DNA of 64,000 nt from Catonia carolina (taxonomy: Eukaryota; Arthropoda; Insecta; Hemiptera; Achilidae): assembly GCA_035578175.1 (NCBI GenBank), contig JAQMRL010000001.1, forward strand, positions 371,249,720-371,313,719. Reading direction: 5' to 3'. A program made the translations under genes and the position numbers. Below the pieces are notes generated by a model that saw only the letters and a program-made list of their open reading frames with translations, ran no database searches and was not told where the DNA came from. Below are positions 1 to 10,844 of the stretch, piece after piece. How positions within the stretch are numbered: the stretch's first letter is position 1; each line of letters starts with the position of its first letter.

Positions 1-262
1 TAATTACAATTGTGTTAAAGTAATACTGCTTAGTAAAAGTATTATAATAAGAAAGCTTGATGGGTAAGAAATAACATTTAGAACCCTACGTTAGAGCTGC
101 TCTCAATTGAAAGAATTATACTTGAAAAAAGGATTTTCTATAATAATTTGTAAAATGAAACAAAAAAGTGATTCTAGATTACAAACTTGTTGTTATGCTG
201 TAATTGTAAATCAATACAAAATTACGTATTAATAATTGTAGGTAAAAACAATACATATATAA
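1..262. other. intronic AT-rich flank, no feature recognised
   Basis: No splice-bounded exon, repeat match or RNA gene seen. It precedes the 5'-truncated LINE. The next mannosidase exon must lie to the left of the window, so this is read as part of intron 8. Confidence 0.4.
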
Positions 263-3094
263 CAATTTGGTACAGGATTTATAGTTAAGAATTCTGTTAT
301 TGAATCAGTAAAAGACTTCAAAGCGTATTCTGACAGATTGGCCACATTAACTTTAAAAATAGCAAATAAATGTTACATAATTATCAATGCTCATGCACCG
401 ACAAATGTGAAAAACACAACGGATAAAGAATCTGTGGATAAATTTTGGGATCTCCTGGACCAGGTCATGGCTGAATGTAACAAAAACTACACAAAAATTT
501 TGCTAGGCGACTTTAATGCTAAATTGGGAATGGAAAAGAAATTCAGAGATGTTGTAGGGAAATGGCCAGCCCATAACAGAACTACGGAGAATGGACGAAG
601 ATTAATACAACTTTGCAGGAATCACTGTCTCATATCAAAATCAACTTGCTTCAAAAGACTGCGCAGAAAATTGAGGACATGGAAGCACCCTGACTGGAAA
701 AGGGGAGAACATCAACTGGACCATGTATGTATGGATAAAAATACTCATAGAGAGATTTACAACGTTAGAGTCATGCGAGGACTTGAAATAGATTCAGACC
801 ATTACTTAATTGAAATCAAAATTAAAATGACTCCACTAAACAAGAAAAAATCACCTTCTAAAAAAGCCAAGAAATGTTATGACCAATCAAAATTAACTGG
901 AAATGCAGAGTATAAAGCAAAAACAGAAAGCATCCCCAGCGATACAAAATTGGAAGATCTGGTAATAAAACTCAATGATATAGCAGCTGAAATAGCAGTA
1001 ACAAATAGAAGAAAGAAACATCCATGGTGGAGTGAGGAGTGCGATCTAGCGGTTGAAGATAGACACAAAAGTTGGTTGATCTTCCAATCCAACAAAACTG
1101 AAGTAAATAGCATTAATCTAATCAAACAAAGAAAACTCACTCAGAAAATAATCCGTAATGCTAAAAGACAATTTGAGAAAAACATTTTGAATCAGATAGA
1201 AGAAAATTTCCAGAAAAACAATTCCCGACAATACTATAAAAACTTTAAACAAAAAATATCACAATATATACCCCCAACACTTGTGCTCCAGGATAAGGAG
1301 GGAAATCCAGCCCATAGTGCTGGAGAAAATGCCAAAATCATGGCTGAAAGTTTTCAGAAACTACTGAATTGCGAAGACCCAGAAGAACCCTTCAACATAG
1401 ACACTAACACAAGGATTAAAACCAGTCTTGAAAACATTGAGCCTCCTAGTCTCGATGAAGTATTCACCGCAATAAAGGAACTGAAAAATAATAAGGCCAG
1501 TGGTGAGAACTATATAACAGCAGAAATATGGAAAAACGCCTCGAGGAAAACGCTAAAGAATCTACACAAAGAACTTGTAGAAATGTGGGAAAACGAGCAA
1601 CTCCCCTCAGTATGGAAAGTAGCAATCATTCATCCGATACACAAGAAAGGAGATAAAACTAATCCGGATAATTACAGGGGAATTTCTCTCCTCGACTGCA
1701 CGTATAAAATTCTATCCAGAATCATCTACAATAGGATTAAAGATCAGCTGGATAAAGAGCTAGGGGAGTATCAAGGAGGGTTTAGACCATGGAGAGGCTG
1801 TCCTGACCAAATTTTAACCCTGAAATTGATAATAGATTACTTTAAAATTAGAGATAAACAGCTAGTCATGACCTTTATTGACTTCAAAAAGGCTTATGAT
1901 TGTATACACAGGGAATCCCTACTGAAAATATTGAGGAACTTTGGCTTACACCCTAAATTGGTTAAAATGATTGAATTAACCCTGACTGAAACAAAATCGA
2001 AAGTAAAATTCAGGAGTGAAATATCGGGGCCATTCGAAGTTAAAACAGGACTGAGGCAGGAGGATGGACTATCCCCACTTCTCTTCAACTGCGCATTGGA
2101 GTATATTATGCGCCAGTGGAACAAGGAAAATAAAGCTTATATCAAAGTTGGAAGAGAGATAAAAGTTAACTGCCTCGGTTTTGCCGACGATTTAGCACTA
2201 TTATCCAAAAGCATAGAAGAAGCCAGGACACAGGTTGAAACTATAGAGAAATACGCTGGGAAAATAGGACTAAAAATATCTTATGAAAAAACAAAAATAA
2301 TGGTTCGAGATCCCCTGTGTGTAGACAACGTCAGAATTAACAATCAAAACGTGGAATTAGTTAGAAGTTTCAAATACCTGGGTGAAACAATAACGCACAA
2401 CATTAAAGAAAAAATTAACTGGAAGGAAAGAACAAATAAATTAATCAAATCCGCCATAACCACTAGGAATATTTACAATAAGAAATGTATGTCCATCAAC
2501 ACAAAATTAAGACACTACAATACCGTGATACTTCCTGAAGTCCTGTATGCGAGTGAAACCCTGTTTGGTCCAACAAGAATAGGCGAAAAGGACAAAATCG
2601 AGAAAGTGGAGAGGCAAATAGCAAGAAGGTGTATTGGAAAATGGTCCCTTCAAGATGGTAGTTTCTATATTGTACCAAACAAGGAAGTATATGAAACAAT
2701 TGAGCCTTTAACCAGTATCATCAGGAAAAAAAGGATATCCTTCCTGGGACATATATTGAGAATGGAGGATACAAGATTACTAAGAAGGATGACTGAGTTT
2801 TTCTGGCAAAAGAAGATGACACCAAACTGGATAAAGGAAGTCAAAAAGGATATGGAGGAACTAAACATCACAATAGCTGACCTCAAAACTAAGTCAGGGA
2901 GCTACAGGACATACAAACAGCGATCGGTTAAATTTAGGGAACAAATGAGGGTCAGGAAAGCCATGGTGATTTCGGTCGCTGAGAGACTGAGAAGATCCGA
3001 AACATTGAAGAATTATTGGCGAAGAAGAGGAGAAGTACGGGAGCGACGACTGCGGGGGCGTTTTGGTGGAACATCTGAAAGAGCTAGACGTTGA
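263..3094 (+). CDS. LINE endonuclease/reverse transcriptase ORF
   Basis: The open frame runs uninterrupted from 263 to the stop at 3092-3094 (about 943 codons), with no clear start codon because the 5' end is lost. The first part is an APE-like endonuclease: the motif INAHAPTN, then LLGDFNAKLG near 540, then a terminal SDHYLIE. The reverse transcriptase follows, with FIDFKKAYD (about 1870-1900), GLRQEDGLSPLLFN (about 2050-2090; family members usually have G where E stands) and the catalytic FADD (about 2178-2190). The C-terminal part carries LPEVLYASETLFG and FLGHILRMED, typical of RTE-like LINEs without RNase H. Reverse transcription and target nicking are known for the family. The long open frame suggests fairly recent insertion, although GGFRPWRG, where GGFRPGRS is usual, hints at decay. 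Clade assignment is by motif only. Confidence 0.8.
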   Translation, partial: QFGTGFIVKNSVIESVKDFKAYSDRLATLTLKIANKCYIIINAHAPTNVKNTTDKESVDKFWDLLDQVMAECNKNYTKILLGDFNAKLGMEKKFRDVVGKWPAHNRTTENGRRLIQLCRNHCLISKSTCFKRLRRKLRTWKHPDWKRGEHQLDHVCMDKNTHREIYNVRVMRGLEIDSDHYLIEIKIKMTPLNKKKSPSKKAKKCYDQSKLTGNAEYKAKTESIPSDTKLEDLVIKLNDIAAEIAVTNRRKKHPWWSEECDLAVEDRHKSWLIFQSNKTEVNSINLIKQRKLTQKIIRNAKRQFEKNILNQIEENFQKNNSRQYYKNFKQKISQYIPPTLVLQDKEGNPAHSAGENAKIMAESFQKLLNCEDPEEPFNIDTNTRIKTSLENIEPPSLDEVFTAIKELKNNKASGENYITAEIWKNASRKTLKNLHKELVEMWENEQLPSVWKVAIIHPIHKKGDKTNPDNYRGISLLDCTYKILSRIIYNRIKDQLDKELGEYQGGFRPWRGCPDQILTLKLIIDYFKIRDKQLVMTFIDFKKAYDCIHRESLLKILRNFGLHPKLVKMIELTLTETKSKVKFRSEISGPFEVKTGLRQEDGLSPLLFNCALEYIMRQWNKENKAYIKVGREIKVNCLGFADDLALLSKSIEEARTQVETIEKYAGKIGLKISYEKTKIMVRDPLCVDNVRINNQNVELVRSFKYLGETITHNIKEKINWKERTNKLIKSAITTRNIYNKKCMSINTKLRHYNTVILPEVLYASETLFGPTRIGEKDKIEKVERQIARRCIGKWSLQDGSFYIVPNKEVYETIEPLTSIIRKKRISFLGHILRMEDTRLLRRMTEFFWQKKMTPNWIKEVKKDMEELNITIADLKTKSGSYRTYKQRSVKFREQMRVRKAMVISVAERLRRSETLKNYWRRRGEVRERRLRGRFGGTSERARR

Positions 3095-3147
3095 AAGATT
3101 GAACTTAAGTGGTCCTTTGTGGCCGTAAAATAAAAAAAAAAAAAAAA
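263..3147 (+). mobile_element. RTE-like non-LTR retrotransposon, 5' truncated
   Basis: A LINE copy that begins inside the endonuclease domain and ends after the ORF in an A-rich tail (3127-3147). An in-frame stop at 260-262 and the absence of the usual N-terminal endonuclease segment show 5' truncation. It sits in intron 8 of the mannosidase gene, opposite to the host gene strand. No clear target duplication could be fixed by eye. Confidence 0.8.
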
Positions 3148-3550
3148 GAACAATTCAAAAAGCTTTCACTTTATAGGAGTTTCATCATTGATGTACTTTT
3201 ATCAAAAGCCTCTACACACCAGCAATTAAATACTTAGTGAAGTCTAAGCAGAAACTTTTTAATGTCATGGGAAGTATGATTGTCTATTCTATTACAACAA
3301 TGAATCTGTTTCATAAAAATAAATGTAAAAAAATTGCAAAGCACTTTATCCACTGAGGTAAAGTGTGCATGGATGCCCAGCAAGAACTATTTTTAAAATA
3401 AACTGATTAAGATTCTTGATCTCTGGTTTGTCAACCAACATTCAGAACATCTGACGATCTTTAACCAAAATTATGACAGAATATTTGCAATACAAGAAAT
3501 TATGTTAAAGGTGGATGCTGAACACACTAACAGATGTTTGAAAAATGATA
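3148..3550. other. no gene or repeat recognised
   Basis: AT-rich intronic sequence between the LINE tail and the mariner relic. I see no ORF, splice-bounded exon or repeat match. Confidence 0.4.
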
Positions 3551-4467
3551 CAAGGGAGCCCAAAGAAACCGGACTGAGAATTCGTTGACGTAGCAGAGAG
3601 TTCTCCCACTAGATAGAGCTAGTAAAGACCTTCAACAAACAATTGCCCAGACGGCATCAGTTTGTAGGTTAACGTTAGATCGTAGTGTTGTGTTTCTCTT
3701 AATGTTGTCGTTTTCCATCTGTGACGTCATTACGGCAGATATTTTAAAAGAACAGAGAGTGTGTTTGAAATTTTGTTTCCTGCTTGTTAAATCGACAACG
3801 AACACTTACCAAATGCATCAACAGGCTTTCAAGGAGGATGCTATCAGCCGCAGACAAGTTTTCGAGTAGTTTGGGCGCTTTAAACGTGGTGAGATGAGTG
3901 TTGAAGGCAATGTTTGTTCTGGGCGCCCTTCAACATCTTGAAATGATGAAAACTTGAAAAAATTTGCCAAAAACTCAATGAGGACCATCGTTTCACGATC
4001 AATGAAATTTCTGAGGAGACAGGAGTGAGTTGGATATCATGCCAGTGGATTTTGATTGAGGATTTGCAAATGAGACGTTTTGCCGCTAAATTTGTTCCTC
4101 TTCTTCTCAAACAGGATCAACAAAACATTCAAATGAATATGAATCAGGACTTGAAAAACAAGATGGAAAGTGATCCAAATTTTTTGACCAAAGTCATTAC
4201 AGGTGAACAGAGTCGGTGTTACGGGTATGATCCAGAAACCAAGCAACGTCAAGCCAGTAGAAGATTGGCTTGGCGCTTACCTCACAGGCAGAACATGATA
4301 ACAGTAAGAGAAACACAACACAACGATCAAACATTAACTTACAAACTGACGCTGTCTGGGCAGCCGTTTGTTGAATGTCTCTACTAACCCTATGTAGTAG
4401 GAGAACTCCCTACTACATCTACGAACAGCAGCACGCTCTCAGTCCAGTTATTTTTGGGTCCCCCTCG
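3551..4467 (+). mobile_element. mariner relic with long inverted ends (fold-back form)
   Basis: Flanked by TA on both sides. The outermost bases (caagggagcccaaagaaacc / tatttttgggtccccctcg) match the terminal repeat style of the complete mariner at 51261-52584. The segment about 3604-3712 reappears inverted at about 4297-4420, so the arms exceed 150 bp. The middle holds a decayed transposase N-terminal half (about 3810-4240, two frames) with MRRFAAKFVPLLLK, ITGEQSRCYGYDPETKQ and one frameshift. The DNA after PETKQ is the inverted 5' region, so the catalytic C-terminal half is missing. It is non-autonomous. Confidence 0.75.
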
Positions 4468-4929
4468 TACATACAGTAGCAGCCCTTCAGCTTTGGCAAC
4501 ACTATTAAAAATAACAGACTCAGCAAGCCCTAAGCTTTCCATTATGGTAAAAAAGACTTATTTTTGAACTTGAATTGAGATGTCAGAGAGTTCATGATTA
4601 ACAAGAAAATCTGCTGTTGATGCGGTCTAAATAGCAGACAGCTTTGAAGGATTCCAGTTAATGCTGATAAAATCGAAGAGATAATCCAAAAATAAAATAT
4701 TAAAACAAAACAGAGAAAAATTATGACCAATCAAACTGAAAAAAGACGTCATTGTTGATGACTCTGTTCCAACAAATACATTGGTAAATCAATATAATAA
4801 GAGATGACAAGCCAAACAATTAAAATAGAAAGGCACATAAAAACAGTGCGGTGTGCTTTTGGGAGGCAAAATAAGATCCTGAAGAATCATAAAATCCCTT
4901 TAAGATGAAGTTTCATTTCCAATCAGTGT

Positions 4930-5260
4930 GTACTAACCATACTCTCAAACGCTGAACAAATATAGTCTTTTACAAAAGGCTTGGTGGAGAGACTGACCAA
5001 AACACAAAGATCCATGGCGAGACTAATGCTGAATATTAAATCGAAAAACTGAGTAAGAAATGTGGATACTTGCTAGAAAACGGAATTATTACATGTAAAA
5101 CAGCAAATGGAATCACTGGAATGGTGATGGGCTAGACAGAAGATCAATAGAACAAGGAGATTCAGGAGAGGAGGCCCTGGTTGGGAAAGAAAAGTAGAAA
5201 TTGTCCACAAATACGAGGATAGATGACTTACAGCTGGTGGCAGAATTTAACTGAGCTTTT
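4930..5260 (+). pseudogene. LINE C-terminal relic
   Basis: Frame-shifting remains of a reverse transcriptase C-terminal region: residues reading LTKTQRSMARLMLNIKS (near 4995-5045), then a stretch near 5095-5240 that resembles the WAGHIARR / GKRS..PPTRW motif of insect LINEs. Several stops and shifts occur. Clade unknown; identification rests on motif memory. Confidence 0.45.
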
Positions 5261-5618
5261 AACTGAATTTTACTTTCTGGATGAGCTTTTTATTATTATA
5301 ATTGTATGACTACAACTTCAACTAATATGTAAAAGAACTCATACTTTTACCACTTGCTCATTTATTCCAAATCTTTTCATATCACAACACTCTAATTTTT
5401 CACAACTTAAATTCTTTGATAACTTTCTTTATTTCTAGTATATTAACTGATTGATAAGTTCTCAATTTAATTTTCATTTTCTCCACAAATAATAAGGGTT
5501 GTATGTCTTCCAAATAACTGTATCATATGCATATAACTTTAAATAAAAATCACTACCTAGAATCTACAAGAAAGGAAACACACAGTTATAATTCAACATT
5601 TTATTTTTAACTCTAATG
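5261..5618. other. AT-rich, nothing recognised
   Basis: Intronic sequence with no recognisable coding, RNA or repeat feature. Confidence 0.4.
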
Positions 5619-6251
5619 TGTGTATGTTACAACCTGTTCAATTTAGAACAATAAGCAACCCCAAGATTCAATGAGATGTATAATGTGTAAATGAGGTGCA
5701 GTCTTGTACTGGCTCAGGCCTACCATTCCTGAAAATGTATGGTTCATTGAAACCATCTGTTTGGTATTTCAGTATATAATTTTATTTTATTTAATCACCT
5801 AACCTATTTACCCCTTCCCAACCCTTGGTGCTACATACCATCTAATCAGTACAGTTGACTAATGACGATTATCGAAGGAACATCATTACGGACTGCTAGC
5901 TTTTCTACCTACTGCCAACTACTTCTCCAGGGCTGTCATCCCCAGCAGACACCGCAGGAATCAGTTCACCGAAAACCAAGGTACTATCATTCCAATTTTA
6001 ATTTGTTTCTATATCTTATTTTTTACCATAACCATACAGTCCACTCTTGTTTCCCTTTTACTTCGGCGGTTAATTGGAAACGCAACACCATCCAACCATC
6101 AAAGTACTCCAATAACCACTGTCTAGTATTCAAATCTATATAAAACTACCCCCGCTAAGATTTGAACCACAGAACGTTCATGTCCGTACATCAACTGTCA
6201 GGCAGCTGACTCATGGTGACGACTTTACCTAGTACACCAACCCGGTGGGTT
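5619..6251 (-). repeat. SINE (family C), long or composite copy
   Basis: Reading the minus strand, a tRNA-like head starts with aacccaccgggttggtgta (6233-6251). A box-B-like stretch (ggttcaaatcttagc, near 6155) follows, then a body shared with 6285-6508 and 23953-24176. The body is interrupted between about 5750 and 5990 by unrelated DNA. The distal end (caacctgttcaatttagaac) is also shared with the other copies. Confidence 0.6.
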
Positions 6252-6284
6252 AATAACCGAACATTTGTTTTTTTCATTAATAAG

Positions 6285-6508
6285 TGTACGTTGCAATCTG
6301 TTCAATTCAGAACAATAAGCACCCTATGGCCCAATGAGATGAGGATGATGCGTATGATGTGTAACTGAGGTGTAGCCCAGTACAGACCCAGGCCGACCAT
6401 TCATGGGAGAGTATGGCTAATTAAACTCCAACCATCAAAGTACACCAGTAACCACTGTCTAATATTCAAATCCGTAAAAAAATAACTACCTTTACTAGAA
6501 TTTGAATA
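6285..6508 (-). repeat. SINE (family C) body copy
   Basis: Shares long matches with 23953-24176: gacccaggccgaccattc, caaccatcaaagtacaccag, actgtctaatattcaaatcc. Lacks the tRNA-like head. The box-B end merges into flanking DNA near 6508, about 75 bp from mannosidase exon 8. Confidence 0.65.
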
Positions 6509-6584
6509 ACCCATCATAAAGAAATAATAATTAATGATCTTAGCTGTTTATGTAGATCCTAGTTGTATTGATGGGTAGAAATAC

Positions 6585-6801
6585 CTGAAGAAAATTATTT
6601 GCTCTTCTCTCAAAATATTTAAGTGTAGGGCGTGATGAATAAAATCCAGTCCAGTACTGGTGATCTTCAGATGCATAAGGTAAGAAATCATCATATTTGG
6701 TTGGAAATGTGGCGTTCTCATCATTCACTGCTTTCAGATAACAAGAAGGTGTAGAGTACATAATATTTACTTTTGAATTTGTTTCTTTTGACTTAACCAG
6801 G
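6585..6801 (-). CDS. MAN2B1: lysosomal alpha-mannosidase, exon 8 (last exon in window)
   Basis: The acceptor is tttttgtctgtag ending at 6802-6803; the donor is gtattt at 6583-6578. The exon completes a split codon and then encodes 72 residues, including LVKSKETNSK, IMYSTPSCYL, KYDDFLPYASEDHQYWTGFY and SRPTLKYFERRANNFLQ. These align with the family's YSTPACYL / DDFFPYA..HQFWTGYFSSRP / YERLSYNFLQ region of GH38. It ends in phase 0. The rest of the catalytic domain (third zinc-binding His region) and the beta-sandwich domains lie left of the window. The partial gene covers 420 codons in total. Confidence 0.93.
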
Positions 6802-7100
6802 CTACAGACAAAAAAGATATTAATCATTAAATGCTATAAAGTAGCTCCATTGATATTTACTGAATTTTTCACTTTTAAAATTGTAAGTATAGAAAATTTT
6901 CTATCATGCAGCCTTTTGAATTTTATGCAATTTTAATACACACCATTGGTTTTTTAATACGCAATGTGATATTGTTGACACAATATCACATTGCGCTAAT
7001 TATGAATTGGACAAAAGAAAATTACATGAAGAAAATGTTAAATTTTTTAGTCTGTTAACTAGTTATATGTATTTTTGATGCATTTTAAATCTATAATTTC

Positions 7101-7175
7101 CACCTCACTCCTCTTTTAACTATTAAAACCTCTAGAGGTTCAAACCAGTCTTTCGGCTGATGACCTAAACAACAA
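7101..7175 (-). repeat. SINE-like family A, end fragment
   Basis: Contains cctctagaggttcaaaccag followed by ggctgatgacctaaacaac. This is the conserved tail end of the ~400-bp family A seen at 20966, 22545, 35230/38056, 42249, 49651 and 56312. Confidence 0.7.
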
Positions 7176-7529
7176 TTTCAGAACAAATTGATTCTGAAGT
7201 GGTTTGTCATATAAATTATAAAAATAGCAGCTTAACTAAAAGTATAAGAAATAAATGTCCCGCACAAAAGTTGTGACATTTTTAATTATATTTGTTTTTA
7301 TCAGCACATTTTTTAAAAACCATCATAGAACAGTACTTTAAAAAAAAAGATTTTGTAACAGAGCAGAGCCTCTGTAAATTTTCCCAATGATACCACGTTT
7401 ACTCTTTTTGAGAAAATTTGATTTTTGTATACACTTTTTCGTTAATTCAATTTTACATCAACTGCTTTGGTTATTAGTGACTACTAAACGTTACGGTACA
7501 GAAATGGTGGTTTTTAATAAATCCAGACC

Positions 7530-7615
7530 CTAGCTGGGAATTAAACCTTCTGCTCTGTACTGTGCAGCAGTCTAGTGCTCTAACCACACAGGTGGCCTTT
7601 TAGTAAATTTGGATC
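7530..7615 (-). repeat. tRNA-derived SINE head
   Basis: Minus strand reads ggccacctgtgtggttagagc (A-box-like), then aggtttaattcccag (B-box-like) 35-40 bp later. It does not fold as a complete tRNA. Similar heads occur at 10845, 46229, 56165 and 56735. Confidence 0.5.
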
Positions 7616-7806
7616 ATAGTCTGCCTCTTGTACTAATATTTATGTAACTATAATGGTTTATTTGTATTGCAAACATGGTACAATATAGTTTTTAGCCTAG
7701 AAAGTCATTTAAAATTTTAGGGAAATTAAAAATAAGAATCCGGATAGAGGGTGGTAAAAAGATACCTGGTAGCTATAGGTTTATGAAATCATAAAACAAA
7801 ACATAC

Positions 7807-7940
7807 CTTATCAGTTTATCCATCTTTTTATATGCTTCTAAAGCATTGCTATAATAGAAATTACCTCCAACTGGAAAGATAATGTTTTTGGTTAAATAAT
7901 GCTTAGCTACATCAGTAATATGAGATAAAAACTGATCACC
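7807..7940 (-). CDS. MAN2B1: lysosomal alpha-mannosidase, exon 7
   Basis: The acceptor is tttctttcag (7950-7941) and the donor gtatgt (7806-7801). The exon starts in phase 0 and encodes 44 residues plus two bases: GDQFLSHITDVAKHYLTK, IIFPVGGNFYYSNALEAYKK, MDKLI. This corresponds to the GSDF.Y.NA..WF.N.DKLI segment of lysosomal alpha-mannosidases. It joins exon 8 with a split codon (AG|C). Confidence 0.93.
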
Positions 7941-8178
7941 CTGAAAGAAATAAAAATCATTGCTATTAAAGTGACAAAAATTGATTTAACATATTTAAAA
8001 AAAGTTCTGTTTAACTTTGATGGTATTAGCGAAGATAAGGATTATACTTATTAGCAGATGTTTTTGCAGGAATTGGCTATAGAGATTACAAAGATGATGT
8101 GATTTCCCAAAAATTCCTTTAAATCTCCATTGACCAGGCACTGGTGATGTGAGAAATGAGATCTATTAAAATTCATAA

Positions 8179-9802
8179 TCTATACTTATAAAAGAAGAAG
8201 TCCTGACTGACTGACTGATTCATAATCAACCCACAGCCGAAACTATAATAGTTATAGACTTGAAATTTGGAAGTTAGCTTCCTTATGTTGTGTAAGCGCG
8301 CACTAAGAAAGGATTTTGCAAAATTTTGATTTTAAAGGGCAGAAATAGCAAAAATTCCCCCCCACTGATGCGAGGATAAGGAATCAACGCGAAGCGCTAC
8401 GCTTACGGCTGGTTCTCCAACACACATTTACCCCTTCCATAGGCATATTCCATAGCTCACCAGTACTTGTCATTGCACACTTTCAGACGGTAGGCCTATT
8501 TGACAGTCACTGTGATAGCGTCAAAAAAACTGTTTTATTTAAAACCTTTCTTCTCAGAACAAACTATCGTACTACTGTGCTTTAGTCGTTACTCACCGTT
8601 CTTCTAAGAACGAATTTTGTTAACTTAAATCAATTATTTAATGATAGTGATTTGAAATCCAAGAACACATTTTCAGTAACTAAATATTACTGTTATTATA
8701 TTGAATGTGGATCTAGGGCGCAGGCCTGAAAAAAGCAGACGGTATTTGACAGCCACCAAAACAAAAAATTACAAATTTAGGCTACACATTCAGAATTAAA
8801 TGATTTGAACGGTCTATTTATAAAAATTTTCAATTATTTCAGTTTTATTGATTAAATAAATTTTATTGCAAATCTATTATGTAAAATCCTAATAAAGGAT
8901 TTTGCAAAATTTTGATTTTAAAGTGTAGAAATCGCAAAAATTTCGTCCCATAAGAAATACACATAGGTAGCCTATGCTTATATATAGCTATGATTCGTTT
9001 AAAACAGTAACAGTCGGCCTACAGCGGATGTTAAAACTCGCATTTTATTCTTAATCGCATTTATAATCTATAGCTATTTTCCCAGAAGTTGAATTGACGT
9101 TAACAACAATTTTAATCTATGTTTTACTTTTGTCTCTCCGGATGTTGTACTGTACGTAGTGTTTAATTTTTTGACCTAAACTGGATTAATATTTTAATCA
9201 GAAATAATTCCAGAATTGTTGTAATTAGCATAATACTTATAAAAGAAGAAGTCCTGACTGACTGATTCATAATCAACGCACAGCCGAAACTATAATAGGT
9301 ACAGACTTGAAATTTGCAGGGAACCTTTGTTATGTTATGTAGGGGAGCACTAAGAAAGGGTTTCCCAAAATTTTGATTTTAACGGGAGAAATCGCAAAAA
9401 AACGACGTCTCCCATAAGAAATACACAGAGATTATATCGGATCTATAGATAAGTTGAATGTAATAGAAAAAAGCCAGAAAATAAAAACTGATATTTGACA
9501 GGTATTCAACAGGTTTGAACATGTTTGACAGGTTTTGTTCAACACACTGCGGGAGATTGGACTGTCTAATTCGTGCATGCTATTGATGAAGATATGGGAT
9601 TATAATATTTTTTCTATTGTATATAAGTCATGAGATAAAAGACAATAACTCGAGTTTTATACTATTGTTAAACATGAAATTTTTCTTGAAATAACAGTCA
9701 AAATTGAAAACCTAAATTAAAAGCCTCTTATACTATTTTTAACATAAGATATTTTGTAACCAATAACCTTTGCGCGGGCGAAGCCGCGACGGGGGACGCT
9801 AG
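8179..9802 (+). mobile_element. non-autonomous Helitron-like element, two nested or tandem heads
   Basis: The 5' end is TCTATACTTATAAAAG after an A. The 3' end is CTAG followed by T, preceded by a GC-rich hairpin (cgcgg...ccgcg, 9773-9788). These are Helitron-style termini with no TIR and no target duplication. The head sequence (tacttataaaagaagaagtc and about 150 bp after it) occurs again at 9234, so the unit contains a second, partly overlapping copy. No Rep/helicase coding is seen. Confidence 0.7.
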
Positions 9803-9811
9803 TGTACCTAT

Positions 9812-10810
9812 ATACTGAGTGGCACATACATCAGTTTCCCCATGAAATGGGATATTTTGTAACAGAGTTACGTTGGCAGCAACCATGTATAACATTAATT
9901 GTTGTCTGTTATAGTGAGGTGAGTCTCTAAGCCATATCGCCCATCTTTATTCCAAGCTCTTTGTGAAGGTGATCCCGATAGGCGATTGGAGTTCTGTGAG
10001 ACAGTCACTATCCACGCAGAAGCCGATACAAATTTCTTGCGATCAATTTTGTGGTGCGATGAGGGATGTTTCAAACTTAGTGGACAGCTAATCATTGTAA
10101 CTGCGTGTACTGGTTAGATGCAAATCCTTATAAGTTACTGTAATCCAAGAAGAGCTCAATGTACCTGGTGTTAGGGTATGGGGAGGTATTTCGAGTACTG
10201 CATTGATAGGTCCTTATATTTTTGAGGGAAATATTAACTCGGAAAGTTAGTTGCAGATGCTGCAGGAAGTAGTCTTTCCAGAACTTGAAAACAATCCTGT
10301 TTACAATTTTCAATTGCTCATCTGGCAACAAGATGGGGCCCCAGCACATTTCGGCACTGAAGTTCGAGAGTTTTGAATTCCAAATTTAATGAATGGATTG
10401 GTCGCCGTGGTACAATTGATTGGCCTGTGCATTCGTCAGACTCAACCCAAAGTGATTTTTACTGTGGGGTATTATAAAGGAATTAGTGTTTTCTTCAATA
10501 TCGCAAAACCTAGACAAACTAAAAAGCACAATAGAAAAAGCTTTTGACACTGTCAATGAAAATAAATTATAATTTTTGAAAATTTGTCAATAGTTTTAAG
10601 TCGTTGTATGAAGTGTACTTGTATACACAATAATGGTGGACATTTTGAATAACCACTATAACATAGGTATTAAAGGTAATTATGTAAGTAAAGTTCAAAT
10701 AATAAATTTGTTCCCTTGTCTGTAAGTTTCTTATTCCGTTAACTTGTAACGCCTTTCATTTTTACTTCTTCTGTTTATGTGGGAAAACATACATGTGTAC
10801 CACCCAGTAT
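9812..10810 (+). mobile_element. Tc/IS630-type transposon, decayed
   Basis: Inverted ends: atactgagtggcacatacat (left) and the complement of acatgtgtaccacccagtat (right). Inside, plus-strand frames read CEGDPDRRLEFCETV, LWCDEGCFKLSG (about 10050), VWGGISSTALIGPYIFEG, YNFQLLIWQQDGAPAHF (about 10300-10350) and a broken WIGRRGTIDWP equivalent near 10395. That is the order of a DDE transposase of the group annotated in insects as Tc3-like. Stops and shifts disable it. Confidence 0.75.
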
Positions 10811-10844
10811 TGTCTGCTAACCATTTATTAGGAGAAGTAAGACA

